A stretch of DNA of 64,000 nt from Morella rubra (taxonomy: Eukaryota; Streptophyta; Magnoliopsida; Fagales; Myricaceae): the NCBI GenBank assembly GCA_003952965.2, contig CM025849.1:25967030-26031029 (forward strand). Direction: 5' to 3'. The notes beneath the pieces are model-generated. The model saw nothing but the letters and a program-made list of their open reading frames with translations, did not search any database and was not told the origin of the DNA. The position numbers and the translations under genes were made by a program. This document shows, piece after piece, positions 1 to 12,836 of this stretch. How positions within the stretch are numbered: position 1 is the first letter of the stretch; the number at the start of each line of letters is the position of its first letter.

Positions 1-3000
1 GGCAGAAGAGTTCTGGTGCTGAAGGTGAGCGTCTCAAGGAAGCTACCAACATCAACAAATCACTTTCAACATTGGGGTATGTTGTTGCCACTCGCATCTA
101 TAGTATGATTGGTTGACAAAAGATTCCATCCATTTTCATTTTCGTTCTATTATTGTATCTAGCAGCATTCTAGTAGGATTTCTTTATGCAGTTGTTTTTT
201 TTTCTTCTATTGTCCACAGACTTGTGATCATGAACCTAGTGAATATGTCTAATGGGAAGTCACTCCATGTTCCTTACCGGGATTCTAAACTAACGTTTTT
301 GCTTCAGGTGGGTGGTAATGCTTTCTAGACATAATTTTAAAATGCACTGTTTTATTCCGTGGATGAATTATTCAATTCTGTAAAATTGGGTAGCATACCT
401 TTGATTGAATAAAAAAAATGCTGCAATGATTCCTATTTCTTGACTAATTCTTTGTTCTCTTTTCAGGATTCCCTTGGAGGAAATTCAAAAACAACAATAA
501 TAGCAAATATCAGTCCTTCAAGTTGGTCAGTGATTTTTCTTTCCTTATAGTGTCTGCCTTTTACATTATGGCTTTCCTCTCTCTATGGATGTATGCTATG
601 CTCTTGGCTTGACTAGTTGTTAAAGATGAAAATTTCTCGCTCTGTAGTTAATTGTTGGTCTTTCATTGTTCATTACCAATTTTTGGAAGGGCTGCTGTCT
701 TATTCGGACCGACAGACGTTTTGAATTCCAGTACTTTATCATTCTCTGTGTTTTTGTAAGCTTGAACTTCTGTTCATATCTGGTATTTTTTTTGGATTTT
801 TTGCAGCTGTTCGTTGGAGACACTGAGCACGTTGAAGTTTGCACAACGAGCTAAATTTATTAAGAACAATGTATGTGAAATTTACTTGCTTTTGTAGGCA
901 ATCACTCATTCATATATACACACATACATATGTTCGTACATAAACATATGTATCCACATAACAAGTATGCACAAAGAGTTGTTCTTGCATTAGATGACAA
1001 GGTTGCTATATCTACTCTGGACGCACTACTAGATGGTGGAACTTCTATGATACATTACTTATGTACATTATTATCCTACCATTTTCGTATATAAGATCAT
1101 GAAATTAATGATTGTTGAGAGACTACAATTATGCCGGTTCTGATTTGGCCACTCTCCTTGTTGAAGATTATTTATATATTCTGTGAAGATATGTGCTTTT
1201 AGATCTTGTCATTTATTTTCCTAACAAAAGCATTCTGCTATATTCAGGCAATTGTCAATGAGGATGCATCTGGAGATGTCATTGCCATGAGGTTGCAAAT
1301 TCAGCAACTCAAGGTAATGCGTTTAATTACAGAAACTCCAATAATTTTTTGCCCTTTTTTTTTTGTGCTAAACTTCCAATACTTTCTTGGCATACAAAGC
1401 TTGTGTTAATCCTATTACTCAGAGATCTGCCTTTGGAAGCTTTTGGACTAAACTTCTGACTTGTGCCTTCATATATGAAATCTGATGTTTATCAGGCTCC
1501 ACGTAAAACATTTCAACTTTGAGGCAAAACTTTGACTATTGCATTTATTTTTGAGTAATTTGTCTACAGGTTTCTTTGATTCTTTTTTGTTTTCTTGACG
1601 TGGAGGTGATTTTCTGCCAAATATTATGTTCTATGTTTCATATTTATAAAGTGCTGATGTTGCTACCCCTCATTATTAACTCCAGGTTCAAAGATGATAC
1701 CTTTCTCGACTTATTTTTTGGTAGGATAATTAATCAATTGTTTTTGGGTTATTCAATAAGCGGCAATCGGCTGTATAGTAGTGTAGTCCTCTCATTACCT
1801 ATAAATTCCTACTTTTCTCCTGTGATGAAGGCAGAAATCAATTTTACAAGCCCATTGAGACTTTACCAGTACACTAGTTGCCACCTTTATAAATAGGCTC
1901 TCTTGTTCTACACATTGTGTTGGAAATAGTATCACTTGCATATTTAGGACAATTATTGAAGCTCTGTCTTCCCTCATCAGAGTAATTGTTATTCATTTCA
2001 GTAGATCCCAGATTCTCTTGTTGAGTGCTACCAGACAAGCGATTCACAAACCAGATCTATCATTTTAAAGAAGAATTTTTTGTGACTTTACCAGTACACT
2101 AGTTGCCACCTTTATAAATAGGCTCTCTTGTTCTACACATTGTGTTGGAAATAGTATCACTTGCATATTTAGGACAATTATTGAAGCTCTGTCTTCCCTC
2201 ATCAGAGTAATTGTTATTCATTTCAGTAGATCCCAGATTCTCTTGTTGAGTGCTACCAGACAAGCGATTCACAAACCAGATCTATCATTTTAAAGAAGAA
2301 TTTTTTGTGACTTTACCAGTACACTAGTTGCCACCTTTATAAATAGGCTCTCTTGTTCTACACATTGTGTTGGAAATAGTATCACTTGCATATTTAGGAC
2401 AAGTATTGAAGCTCTGTCTTCCCTCATCAGAGTAATTGTTATTCATTTCAGTAGATCCCAGATTCTCTTGTTGAGTGCTACCAGACAAGCGATTCACAAA
2501 CCAGATCTATCATTTTAAAGAAGAATTTTTCGTGATTTGTAGTCATTCTTGTGCGTACCATGTCTTACTTTCAGAAAGAAGTATCTCGCCTTCGAAGTTT
2601 AGTAGGTGGAGCTGAAAATCAGGCCAATGATTCTTTGGCTGCCAGCTTTCCTGGATCTCCAGGATCCTTCAACTGGGAAGGATTACATGCATCATCGAGT
2701 CCCCTTACCTCTGGTAAAAGGACGTCTCGGGTATGCACTATTCTTTCTTAAGCTTGACACAACATGTGGCTTGTAACTGTTGATTAATAACTATGTCTAT
2801 TGTGTTCTCAGAGAAAAGACTACGAAGTTGCCCTTGTTGGGGCCTTCAGGAGGGAGAAGGATAAAGACACTGCATTGCATGGAACTGACTGCTGACACAA
2901 TAACTGTTGCTGCTGTGTAGCTGAAGTATAAAGACACTCTTGCAGGCACTGACTGCTGAAAATAAGGCTGCTGTGCAGCTGGTATGTCTGAGGAATTCTC

Positions 3001-6000
3001 TTGCTCTAGTTTTTCTATGAATTTATAACTGCAAATGAATGGAAATATTTAGCAATACTTTTGTCGATTGACTGGGTTGTGAATTGACTGGGTTGTGAAT
3101 TGCAAGACTTGCTGGAAGCAGCTTCCACATTCATAAAACATTTGAAGTCAATGGTGCAAGCTTATATTGATTTCACTTGACACGATTTCTGGAGAACTTT
3201 TGTATAATATTTTTTTTTTTCCTTCAGTTATGATTTCGTTTCAAATTTTTCTCAAATATAAATCATCCTCTTTTGGGTGAATTAGGCCAAACAAAGAGAG
3301 GATGAGATACAGGGCCTAAAAATGAGGCTGCGTTTTCGAGAAGATGCAATTAAGAGGCTAGAAGCAGTTGCTTCTGGAAAGATCTTAATTGAAACACACA
3401 TACTGAAAGAAAAGGAAGAACATTTGAGGGAAATTGAGGTCCTTCGAGCTCAGGTTGACCGGAACCAGGAAGTCACTAGATTTGCTATGGAAAATCTTCG
3501 GCTAAAGGAAGAAATTAGAAGGTATGTCCATATTCTTAGGCGGCTTGGATCCCCTTGTTTGGCGCAAAACTTTATTTATCACATGCTGTTTTCTTCTTCT
3601 ATGAGCTCTAGCAGAATATTAATTTAACATGCTTACATGATAAACATGTAAAGATGAAATACGTAAGCACACTGTTAAGGGAAATTATATCAAATGACTC
3701 TATCCTTGGAAGCAAATTAACATAACATGGATATCATGGAAGAGTTCTTCGAAGTGACAATTCATTAAAACTTCTGTTGCTAAGATGATTAATGTTATAC
3801 ACCATACAGAACCAGAGCATGGATGCCTCTTAGAGAAGCTTCGCAGGTTTCAGGATCAGTAATTGGGTTTGACTAATATACATCATTGACTTGTTTGTAT
3901 TCTTTACTCGATAATATAATTAGGCTTTTTCTGTAGGTTATAACTTTTTGGTGACATCTTTTTAGCCATGGTTTAGAATTTCAAGGCTCTATACTTCAGT
4001 TGCTTATTCATCATTCAATTTACAGGTTAAAGTCATTTTACGAGGAAGGTGAACGGGAGACAATGAATGAACAGATTATGGTGCTACAAAACAAGGTAAA
4101 AACATTGCTCGACTATATTTAAAGGGTCATAGTTGACTTTGCCAGAGTTAATTGCTCGACTATATTTAAAGGGTCATAGTTGACTTTGCCCGAGTTAATG
4201 TGTGTTGTAAGTATATTTGCAGTTGCTGGAAGCACTTGACTGGAAACTTATGCATGAATTAGATCCGTCTATTGTTCAGGTTATTTTCGACCTTTGCAAT
4301 GAAATTTTAAAGTGGTTTTATTGCTGAAATTTCTTAACTTAAATGTCTGAAACTGTGGATGTTGTAGAAAGCAAATTCAATGGAACAAGTTCAGGGTGAT
4401 GATAGTCTTCTGAGTTCAAATCAGGTGAGATTCAATTTCATCAAATCGTTCTCCAGTGTTGTCCCGTAGCTAATTTCTCCTGGCTATGTTTTTGAAATGC
4501 TGCTCAAGATTGAGCTTCTTTGTTTCTGTGTTGCCATCCAATCTGAATAATATAGTGTAATGCATGGATATAGATGATACAACAGTCATTTTGTATCCTC
4601 ATGGAGTGCCGTGACATGGATGTGAAAGTAGTCATGACCTTAGTAGTCACTTGTAAAGGTCAAAGAACCGAAACCTTGCAAAAGGAGGGCTTCCAGCAAT
4701 AGTGTGAACTGTCCTCCTCACGATTCAATGAAACAGTATGTTAATCCTAGTTCTATTCTTAAGCTGGCTCATGTTGCAAGCTGGCTTTGCCCACAAGCAG
4801 CTTTCATGTGAAGTTTATCCTTAATAATTTTATGCTCACAACAGAGCTCCATATCTTTGTCAGTCTGTCATCAAAGGTCAACCACAGAGTGGCAATCATT
4901 ACTACCACTGAAATAATGAAAACTAGCTTGTTATCATCATTAACAACAAAATTATCTCTTGTGAAATGTTCTAGGCATAAAACATATATACGGTACAGGT
5001 TAGCTTCTAAAAGTAATTTCTGAGCTTTTGGGAATGGATGTCTACTTGTTTACATTATTGTTATTCTCTCCCATTCTTGCGTCAAAAAATTATTTGCAGA
5101 TGCACACATTTTTAAATTTATTGTCACATCTTTCAATGCAGGAATCCAGATCAACTTGGAGGTCATCTGTTAGTGAGGAGAACGAATTCCTCCGCGTGCA
5201 GGTAGAATATGTGCTTCCTTTCTGGAAAAGTTCTCAATTCCTTTTTTTCAATTTCAAATTTGTCTTATTAGGTAGAAATAATTCCTAAACATTAAGTACC
5301 TTAATTTCTTTATATCACAGGCTATTCAAAACCAAGCAGAACTGGACACACTCCAGAAGAAACTAGAGTTTTGCATTGAAGAGAAAGAAAAGTTAGAAAG
5401 GTAATGTGACTTAAATTAACAGTTTTATCCTTTATTTTGTGTTTCATTAGGTTATAAAACAATTAGTTTGTTATACCTTCACACACTATTTAAGTTCTTC
5501 CCAAGGGTTGCTTGTTTTATTTTCCACTTTTTCAAAAGCATTTTTTTGATTGCTTTCTTGTCTCCCTTGTTTTTAGAGTCGTACATCATGCACTGAAGTT
5601 TGACCATGAGTACTATCAATTGTCAAATCTTTCAGGCATGTCAATGATTTGGCAGCAAAACTTGAAAATGAGAGAACTTTCAGAGCCTCAAAAGAAGGAA
5701 CACAGCAAGTTGAGCTTCCTTCTGTGTCAACCAATATTCCCATTTTCAATTTCAATGACCAAATGGAGCTAAAAACGATGGTTGATGCCATTGCTGCTGC
5801 AAGTCAAAGAGAAGCAGTGGCTCATGAAACTGCAATTATGTTATCTAAAGAGAATGATGAACTGCGTATGAAGCTTAAGGTCTTGATTGAGGACAACAAT
5901 AGGCTCATTGAATTGTATGAAAGGGCCGCTGCAGAAAGTGACTACAACAGTACAAACAAACCTGAGAAGGCTGAAGAAGGTGGCACTGAAATTCACAATA

Positions 6001-7820
6001 GAGATGGTTTCATTGAACATGACAAAGAAAAAGAGACTGAGATGAACAAAGTGGTTGAGAACCTAGAGCATCAACTTACAGAAATTAATGAAGAGAATGA
6101 AAAACTAATGGGTTTGTATGAAAGAGCCATGCAAGAGAGGGATGAACTCAAAAGAATGCTTTCTTCTTGTGGACGGGAAAGAGTTGAAACCAAATTAGAA
6201 TTTGATTGTCCAGAAAAGCTTGTTGAAGTTGATGGCATGGATCCCATTAGGCCTGGTGAACCTCCTATGTCTTTTGAAGGTAGAGATTTAAATGTGGAAA
6301 CTGCTCTCCAAGGCTTAAGTCTGCATGATAGAAGTTACGCATTTGAGAAGCCCACTATATCTGGAGGAAAGGAGGTTCTCAAAGTGGAAAATTATTACTG
6401 CGGAATAAATCCACAAGTTGGGTCCGGCATAGGTCTTGGAAATTCCCAACTAGTGACAGAAAATCAACCTGATTCTCAAGAAGATGCTTGTCTTGAGTCA
6501 GATGGATTTCGTTGCTTTTTTGGAGCAAACACGTCAATGGAGGAAAGCAGAGGGTTAGTTGAACCTATTATATCTGGTGACGTCAAAGTATCTTCTGAAA
6601 ACACTGGCATGTCTAGCCCACATTCTCTAGGTTGTCAAGCAGATTCTGCAAATGAGACTGATGTTGGAACCGTTTCTAACAGGAAAACTAACACATCAAA
6701 TTTCAATGTAGCCTCAGAAGATCTGGATTTAGTCCGAATGAAGCTGGCAAGGGCAGATGAACAACTTCTAGATTCTGCTAGAAATATCAATAAATTTGGC
6801 TCACTTGAGAAAGCAATCAGTGAGGTTGATAAGCTCTCGAGAAACATTGAAGAGGTGGAAGGTGGGCTTAAGGACAAGAGGCAACAATATGAATCCCTTC
6901 AACTCACTGCTTCAGAAATGAGAGAAAGAAAAATTATTATTGACAGGAAGCTATCAGCTCTCAAATACTCCATAGCAAACTTCTCTTCATCTGTAGTTTA
7001 TTTTGAGCAACGGGAAGCTCGGGCAAGATTGAGGGTTATTTCTTCAACATCTTATTTGGGTCAAAAGAAACAGAAGTTGGCCTGTCTCCAGATCCAGAAG
7101 GATGAAATTGAGACTGCACATGGGAGGCTTCAACAATCCGAAGTTGAATTGAGGAACAACCTTGTGTGCTTGAAATCAAAACTGTTGGAAGAAGACCAGA
7201 AAAAAGAGAACGAAAAGGTTTTCTTTGCCACAAATAATGTTGAGAAAATAGAACCCTCCCAGAAGATATGGAATTTGGGTTGTAAAGCTACTGAATTACT
7301 TAAGTCCGAGGAAGAGAAAACCAAATTGCAAACTGAGATAAAGCTGTCTCAGGAAAGACTTGGAGCCATAAGAAGAGAAGCTGAAGATTTGAATAGTAAC
7401 TATGAAAAGGTAGAGTCTGAGATGCAAGCCGTTCAAGCAGACATACTGAAAGGCATAAGATCTGTGGAAGAGATGGAACTTGCACTTCAGGGTGTAATCC
7501 AAGAGAAGGAGATGCTGATGGAGATTAAACAGAATGGGAAAACTGAAATTGAAAAGATGATCCTTGAATATCAGCAGCATGTGTTTGAAGCAGATTTAAA
7601 GGAGTTTGAGATGAGAATTGTCGAGGAAGAGTTGCAGATGGAATTGATAAAAATAGAAGAACTACAAACAGTGAGGTCTACAGTCATGCAGCAGATTACC
7701 CGATCACTGGAAGGTACAAGGTGTCATTCACTTTGTTTATCGGAAGAGATGGAAAAAGAGCTCCAAAATGTCAGAGCATCTCTTCTTGAAGCTAGCTCAT
7801 TGCTAGCCGAAGGCAAGTGA
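1..7820 (+). CDS. KIN12F: KIN-12 class kinesin (KIN-12F-like), 3' part, probably disrupted
   Basis: Microtubule motor of the plant KIN-12 family, entered in the motor domain. Exons deduced from GT-AG borders and phase: <1-76, 220-307, 467-525, 807-870, 1248-1313, 2575-2730, 2812-2981 (broken), 3286-3521, 4026-4095, 4223-4279, 4368-4424, 5142-5201, 5321-5400, 5636-7820 (stop 7818-7820). The first exons read the end of the motor core: the switch II-distal stretch ATNINKSLSTLG, the VPYRDSKLTFLLQ motif, GGNSKTTIIANISPS, then STLKFAQRAKFIKN at the neck. Exons 2575-4095 encode the conserved KIN-12 stalk (FPGSPGSFNWEGLHA, RRLRFRED-type and EEIRRLKSFYEEGER-like segments). The long last exon is coiled coil rich in Glu/Lys/Leu and ends LLAEGK. 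KIN-12 motors act at the phragmoplast or spindle; which member this is rests on my memory of the stalk. Reading from 2812, a TGA at 2893-2895 interrupts the frame, so the copy may make only a truncated product. Confidence 0.85.
1859..2533 (+). repeat. Three head-to-tail copies of a 225 bp unit in a kinesin intron
   Basis: Units begin at 1859, 2084 and 2309 (GACTTTACCAGTACACTAG) and repeat exactly every 225 bp. I see one base difference inside copy 3 (AAGTATTG for AATTATTG near 2401) and one at its end (CGTGA for TGTGA). The array ends 41 bp before the acceptor of the exon at 2575. Near-identity implies recent amplification. The unit has no protein-coding character and I do not recognise it. 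Confidence 0.95.
2856..2981 (+). repeat. Imperfect tandem duplication inside a kinesin exon
   Basis: Two copies of about 60-68 bp run GAAGGATAAAGACAC...GTGTAGCTG (2856-2923) and GAAGTATAAAGACAC...GTGCAGCTG (2922-2981). The second copy keeps the expected codons (A-L-T-A-E-N-K-A-A-V-Q-L before the donor at 2982). The first copy has small indels that give TGA at 2893 in the reading frame entering from 2812. No GT donor lies where it would let the second copy be joined in phase; treating 2924-2945 as an intron would make it only 22 bp. The duplication therefore appears to break the gene unless it is an assembly error. Confidence 0.75.
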
Positions 7821-8575
7821 CAGTGAAGTCTTCTGCTTCACTGTCATCACGTGTAGTAGTGTGTATTCCACAGAAACAGCAACTTGTAATTGACAATCAC
7901 TTTCTATTACTCTTCTTTTGATTCTTTATCGAGCAGTGTTCAAAGTGTTTCTTCTCTTCTGTCTATAAATTTGCAAACTTTATGTGCATTGGAATCCATG
8001 GTCAGGGGCCTATTGACAAAAGGAGACTTTTTTGCTCGGATATTAGTCTAAAATGAAAATAAATTTTGTCGACAAAAAGGTACGAATTATCTTTGTAAAA
8101 GCCGACCATATATATATATAGAAGGCGTCTGACTAATTGGGGTCTCATTGTGCTCTGCAATGCTCAGGGACACAAACTGATATGGATAACTAGGTCGGCC
8201 CAAATGAAGTAGATTGGGTTCGACACGCCAAAGAGGCCCACTAGACATGGATAGTCCCATAAGCCTTGAGAGGTCGCCAAGAATGGGCAACTTCCTTAGC
8301 GTGTTTGACGCATCTCCCTCGAAAGAGATCTCATACAGGCTCTCTTTTTCACCGGCAGACACTAAAGGCACCCCGAAACCGAGATTTTTTCTGCCACGAT
8401 TGGTTTTATTGACTGCAAAAGCAAGCAGCGTAGAAAAAAAAAAAAAAAAGACTGCAAAAGCAAGTTTCGTGTGCATCAAGGAAGACACAACATTGGCCCC
8501 TGCGCTCCTATAAAAACCTCCAGGTGCACAAATCTAAAACACACATTGAAACTACCTCAATAAACTTCTTCCTTA
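7821..8575. other. Kinesin 3' UTR and intergenic DNA
   Basis: The first 150-200 bp after the stop are presumably 3' UTR. From 8087 to 8513 open frames exist on both strands (133 aa on -, 99 aa on +) across a poly-A tract at 8434-8448; neither resembles a family I know. A TATA-like CTATAAAAA lies near 8509-8517 just before a repeated segment begins. No gene is called. Confidence 0.5.
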
Positions 8576-9790
8576 TGGTTTCCATCACCTTGATTTAAGA
8601 GTTTTGCTTTGCACCCAAAATAGGAAGGCCTCTAAAATTTATGTTTTTCTTTATATATTTTTAAAACTGGTAAATATTAAGATAGTCATTAATGTACGAA
8701 TTAAATATGTAATCTCTTGGTTTATGTGGAGATTAATTAGCTCTTTAACAAAAAAGAATGTGGCCTATAACATCACCTTGATTTAAGAGTTTCACAAGCC
8801 ATTAACTACTTTCTTGCTTGCCGTTTATACCATTTGATACAAATAATATGACTTATAAAATCTCTTTTATTTGGGAGATTTGCCAAACATCAACTAAGCG
8901 TAATTACTAACCTCTGTACCATAATTAATACAGCTAGTCAATTTTCTACTGATTCTAGCATAAATGCACTTAACAATTTAAAAAAATTTTATTTTATATA
9001 TTTTATTTTGGAATAATATTTTGTACTATTTTACAAAAGGTCTCACTGCAAGAGTCTCGCCTTAAGACCCCAGTTGACATTGACCCGCCCTTGAAGTGTT
9101 TTCCCATTCTCCGTCTAACACGCCAAAAACAGGAACGAAGTGTGCAGGATTTCTTCGTTTTTGAGTACGTGTCAACACCATGTTCACTGAAAAATCCTGT
9201 GTTGTCTATTGTCTCCCACGCGAGTTCTCTGAAAACAACAAAAAATTTCTTCGACCTTGAGCGCTTACTTGGAGTCGTCGATTAAAATCATTCATAAAAT
9301 TCTCGTGATATATCATTCATCTTCTTTATCATTACAAGAAATGCTAAATTTTTTTCTCCTGTCATCCTTGTGGTATAACTCGTTTTTTAGTTATGTCCCT
9401 TCGTTGACTTTCCGTCTATAAGCTCACAAAATTTGTTGATGTGACCAACGCTAACTACGTCAGTATTAATAAAATAGCACCAAGTCATTCACAACTTTTT
9501 GAAATGACTAAAAAGCCTTCTGCTACATTAATTAAAACAAAAACAATCTTCATCTACTATCTACATTTACTCCTGAAAATAGACCAAGTATAACTTTCTT
9601 TTATTAGTTTTTTTTTTATCTTAATAAACAATTCGTGAATATCTCAATAATTTCAATAAGTCACATCAACAAATTTCGTCAGCTTATGAACGGAAAGTCG
9701 ATGTAGAGACATAACTGGTAAATTGGGTTATATTACATGGATATTTACCTTAGGATATTTTTGAAAAAACGTCAAACTATTAGTACACGT
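8576..9790 (+). repeat. Left copy (A) of a 1.2-1.5 kb direct repeat flanking the RLP locus
   Basis: Sequence from GGTTTCCATCACC at 8577 through TTGAAAAAACGTCAAACTAT near 9780 recurs in the same order at 21158-22740, with scattered substitutions and indels. Both copies keep the block around TGACCCGCCCTTGAAGT and the later block ATATCATTCATCTTCTTTATC. No coding capacity is evident. The two direct copies bracket the RLP gene and could recombine to delete it. Confidence 0.85.
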
Positions 9791-10720
9791 ATATTATTTT
9801 AGCCTGCAAATCAATTTTTTATTTTCTGGTAAACGAATCCTCGAAATTAAAGTTAGTGTAGTATATACACCAATAAAATTAATTATTTTTTTGAGCCAGC
9901 TAATTAGTTTTTTTTTTTTTCTGAATTTGATCATTCAGTTTTGATTATTTTCATGCGAGTCTAGTGATCAACAAAAGTCATTCGGTCCCATCTTAGCATT
10001 GTGAATGATAGAATATATCTATGTGACTAACGGAAATACGTCACTACCAATTATCAATTGACATTTAAATTTGATTTGCGATGTCGCTTAATAGCACGTT
10101 TTTTGTTAGCGAAATATGCTTATGTGCCATGTTTGTGGTCTGTGTTTAGAAGGAATATTTGTCTAATCCCACAACTAATAAAGAAAGAATTAAAATTAAA
10201 AAAAAAGTTAAACCATAGAAACTAACAAATTAATTAAACTTAAATATTAATTAAACCGTCTTGTTGGTTCCCTCTCCATTATATGGTTGGAAAAGTTCGG
10301 TTCAATATATATTAAACACGTCTTAAAGTTTGCACGCACAATGTCGCATGTGCCCCTGCCTTTAACGTTAATTCTCCTAGAAGTTTAGGACCAAGGCCGC
10401 TAATTTGGTAATTGCATGCTGAATTGGGCACCGCGGGGGTGAATTTTCCATCCTGACCCTCACTCAAACAACCCTCTATCTCTTGTGTATAAACCCAAAA
10501 AACAATTCAAATAACATAATACTGAATTTTAATAGATTTGAAAGACAAAACAACATTTTCAGACAATATTCTAAACAATTATCACTTAAGTGCTGTTTAA
10601 GACAATATTTTAAGACCGTGTACTGTTTTCCTACATGCATATAGGTGCTAGAGGGATCCTAGGCCAAACAAAAATTCAAATAAGGATTGAAACTTAAAAA
10701 AAAAAAAAAAAAAAAAAAAA
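9791..10720. other. AT-rich intergenic DNA, no gene seen
   Basis: Only AT-rich sequence with short homopolymers and a 24 bp A-run ending at 10720. I see no supported coding, RNA or transposon end. Confidence 0.5.
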
Positions 10721-10972
10721 TCATGCCACGTTCCATATTAAAACTAGAATGAGGAATACAAAATCAGGGGGATCCGCCCCCATATACACCCACGGATGAC
10801 TACCAAAGAATTCAAGAGAATAGGGAAGATTATCCTTCAATAAAGAGAAAGTGGCCCAACAAGCAATATCGTGCACTAAAAAATTTGCAATATAAGAGTA
10901 AATAAAAACTCCCAAGAGTTTACAGAGCAAGCTAAATAAGGATTGAAACTTGAAAGACACAAAACCGTCCAA
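10721..10972 (-). pseudogene. Possible RNase H-like (RVT_3 type) C-terminal relic
   Basis: The - strand reads ANFLVHDIACWATFSLL, followed by a segment with W and PP near the end. This resembles the asparagine/alanine-histidine C-terminal part of the plant RNase H-like domain found in LINE elements and stand-alone genes. Only about 45 residues fit, the upstream catalytic part is missing, and the A-run on + just left of it is on the wrong side to be its tail. It lies 320 bp beyond the 3' end of the RLP gene. Weak assignment. Confidence 0.3.
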
Positions 10973-11288
10973 GCAGTTTGATGTAACATAAAAAATTCCT
11001 TTAATTGACTTGAGTATTTTGTCAGTCAGCTGCTATGTACAAGGAACTAAACGTAAAGTTGGATCCAACACCAGAGTAGAGAGCAAGAATATTTGGCTAA
11101 TTAATATGGAATCCAGAACTGAAAATTATACATATAAGAACACTCACTTGAGAGACACAAATCGGAGGAGAGAAAAAAAATGGAGGCTCTATCATGCGAT
11201 AGACGCACAACCATTCAACAGACAGTTCAAATAACTAGATTGACAACAAACACTAGAGACATTCCTTTTTATTCTAAAACGAAGAAGA
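10973..11288. other. Intergenic DNA downstream of the RLP tail
   Basis: AT-rich sequence lying 3' of the RLP stop codon on the - strand, probably its 3' UTR and flank. Two short + strand open frames here look like chance. Confidence 0.4.
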
Positions 11289-11504
11289 TTATGATCTTAA
11301 AAGCCTTCTATGCAATTCGCGGAAAGACACAGCCAAACCCACATAGATCCGATCTTTTAAATCTTCTAGGAGTCGAAAATATGCAGACCTCCAATGGTTG
11401 TTGATAGCTAAAGGACCACAGACACCCCAAAATCCAGTAATGAAGCCAAGCACCACGCTTATATGAAGCCATGGGATTGCAAGCCCATTTTCTTCAAGTA
11501 TAAT
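11289..11504 (-). pseudogene. RLP 3' part: transmembrane segment and cytoplasmic tail, cut off by Copia
   Basis: Continuation of the RLP gene whose ectodomain lies at 18738-20806. Read on -, the frame begins at the target-site duplication and gives LEENGLAIPWLHISVVLGF, a hydrophobic stretch, GFWGVCGPL, then a basic tail ending RELHRRLLRS and TAA at 11289-11291. The GFWGVCGPL juxtamembrane motif is typical of plant LRR receptor-like proteins without a kinase. The reading frame here and that at 18743 are continuous if the retrotransposon and one target copy are ignored, so the insertion is the only break I can see. The segment has lost its own promoter and start. Confidence 0.88.
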
Positions 11505-12069
11505 TGATAGTTTATGCGGAATTAAACTAAATAAATAACATGTTTTCAACAAAACATCTATCAGGATTATAATTGCAATTGCGGATTCGATTACTTACCT
11601 TGATATAGTAATTCGGGAATCCACAAGTTTCAACCCGCTTCACGATCCAATCCAAAGCTCCAGCGATTCAGAATAATAATAGCAACACAAATGTCTTGCC
11701 TCCTAAGGGATTTATGTCACTCTCTCATTTTAGGGATTTCTCTAATAGGTTCTGATGGCCAACCCCTTGAATATAACAGTTATATTTATAGGCCTTGGGA
11801 AACCCTAGAGAGAGCATGAGACATAGGATCCTTAGGGATCTCAAATTCCAGCCGTAGGATTAAACTGAAGAACTCTTCTTCTAATAAAATTAGGGCTTCT
11901 ACTAATTACAATCAAGTCCATCAACATATTGTAATTGACCCCTGAAATTTGAGATTATTGCAAATATGCCCCTTTTACATACAATTAATTCCTTCCACCA
12001 AACTATATTCCATATGAGATATTAGGACTGGATTAATCATTTGGTTATCGAGGGCACATAATTCTAACA
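11505..12069 (-). repeat. 3' LTR of the Copia element
   Basis: In element orientation it starts TGTTAGAATTATGTGCC and ends ATAAACTATCA, so it has the canonical TG...CA ends. It matches 18174-18737 almost base for base. It lies on the left because the element is on the - strand. Confidence 0.95.
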
Positions 12070-12083
12070 ATCTCCCACTTGCC
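12070..12083 (-). other. Polypurine tract of the Copia element
   Basis: On the - strand GGCAAGTGGGAGAT directly abuts the 3' LTR, the position and composition expected for the plus-strand DNA primer of reverse transcription. Confidence 0.8.
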
Positions 12084-12836
12084 CTCAGAACCAAATATCA
12101 CCGTCACGTCCCTATCTCATGTAAACCTTGATTTCTTAGTTCACAACTCAGTTGGACCATAAAACAATTTTGAAAATATATAATATACTTTTATGTATTC
12201 AAAATAGTTTTGTAAAACACATCCGGCCGGATTTCTTTTGGTCCAACACTTATATGAACATTAACTGAATATACTGTCTCTCCAAGAGACTGGTGGATTC
12301 CTTGTTGAGCATTCATACAACTCATCCATCACGCACACAACCCAACATGTCCGTATATAGTCCTGAATGGACATCACCGGTTGACAACGTCAAAGTATGT
12401 GTACATAACAAATGAATAAATACAAACCTCTCAGGTCTAAGGACAATACCGAATTGTGATAGAACAACCTTTAACCTGACAGTGATCATTTTCCAAAAGG
12501 CATTCTTTATCGGATCCTGTTCAGTGTATGTACCTATTACATGACACCCACTTGTCTGCTTAAGGTCATACCTCAATGATGGAATCAATCATTCTCCGCA
12601 CAACAAGTGTAGACTTTATGACACAAAAGTCTAGAACAATTTCAGGCTTACAAGGAACTGAAAAATCATTATTCCCTGCCTTTGATTCATTAATCTCTAG
12701 CATGATTTTTCTACAATGTTGCCTGAACAAATTTACATACATAACATCTCATGTTACGTATAAACCCATAACAACAATAATATATGTGAAAAACAAATAA
12801 ACTTTTATTATCAAATAATAAAGGAAAAATATAACG
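12084..12836. other. Copia internal non-coding segment between pol and the polypurine tract
   Basis: About 750 bp between the pol stop and the polypurine tract holds no long frame. This is a 3' untranslated part of the element. It is longer than needed, but I recognise no captured gene in it. Confidence 0.6.

Noticed and set aside
8087-8513. Opposed 133-codon and 99-codon frames
   Set aside because: They include poly-Phe/poly-Lys from an A-run, overlap each other, and match no family I know.
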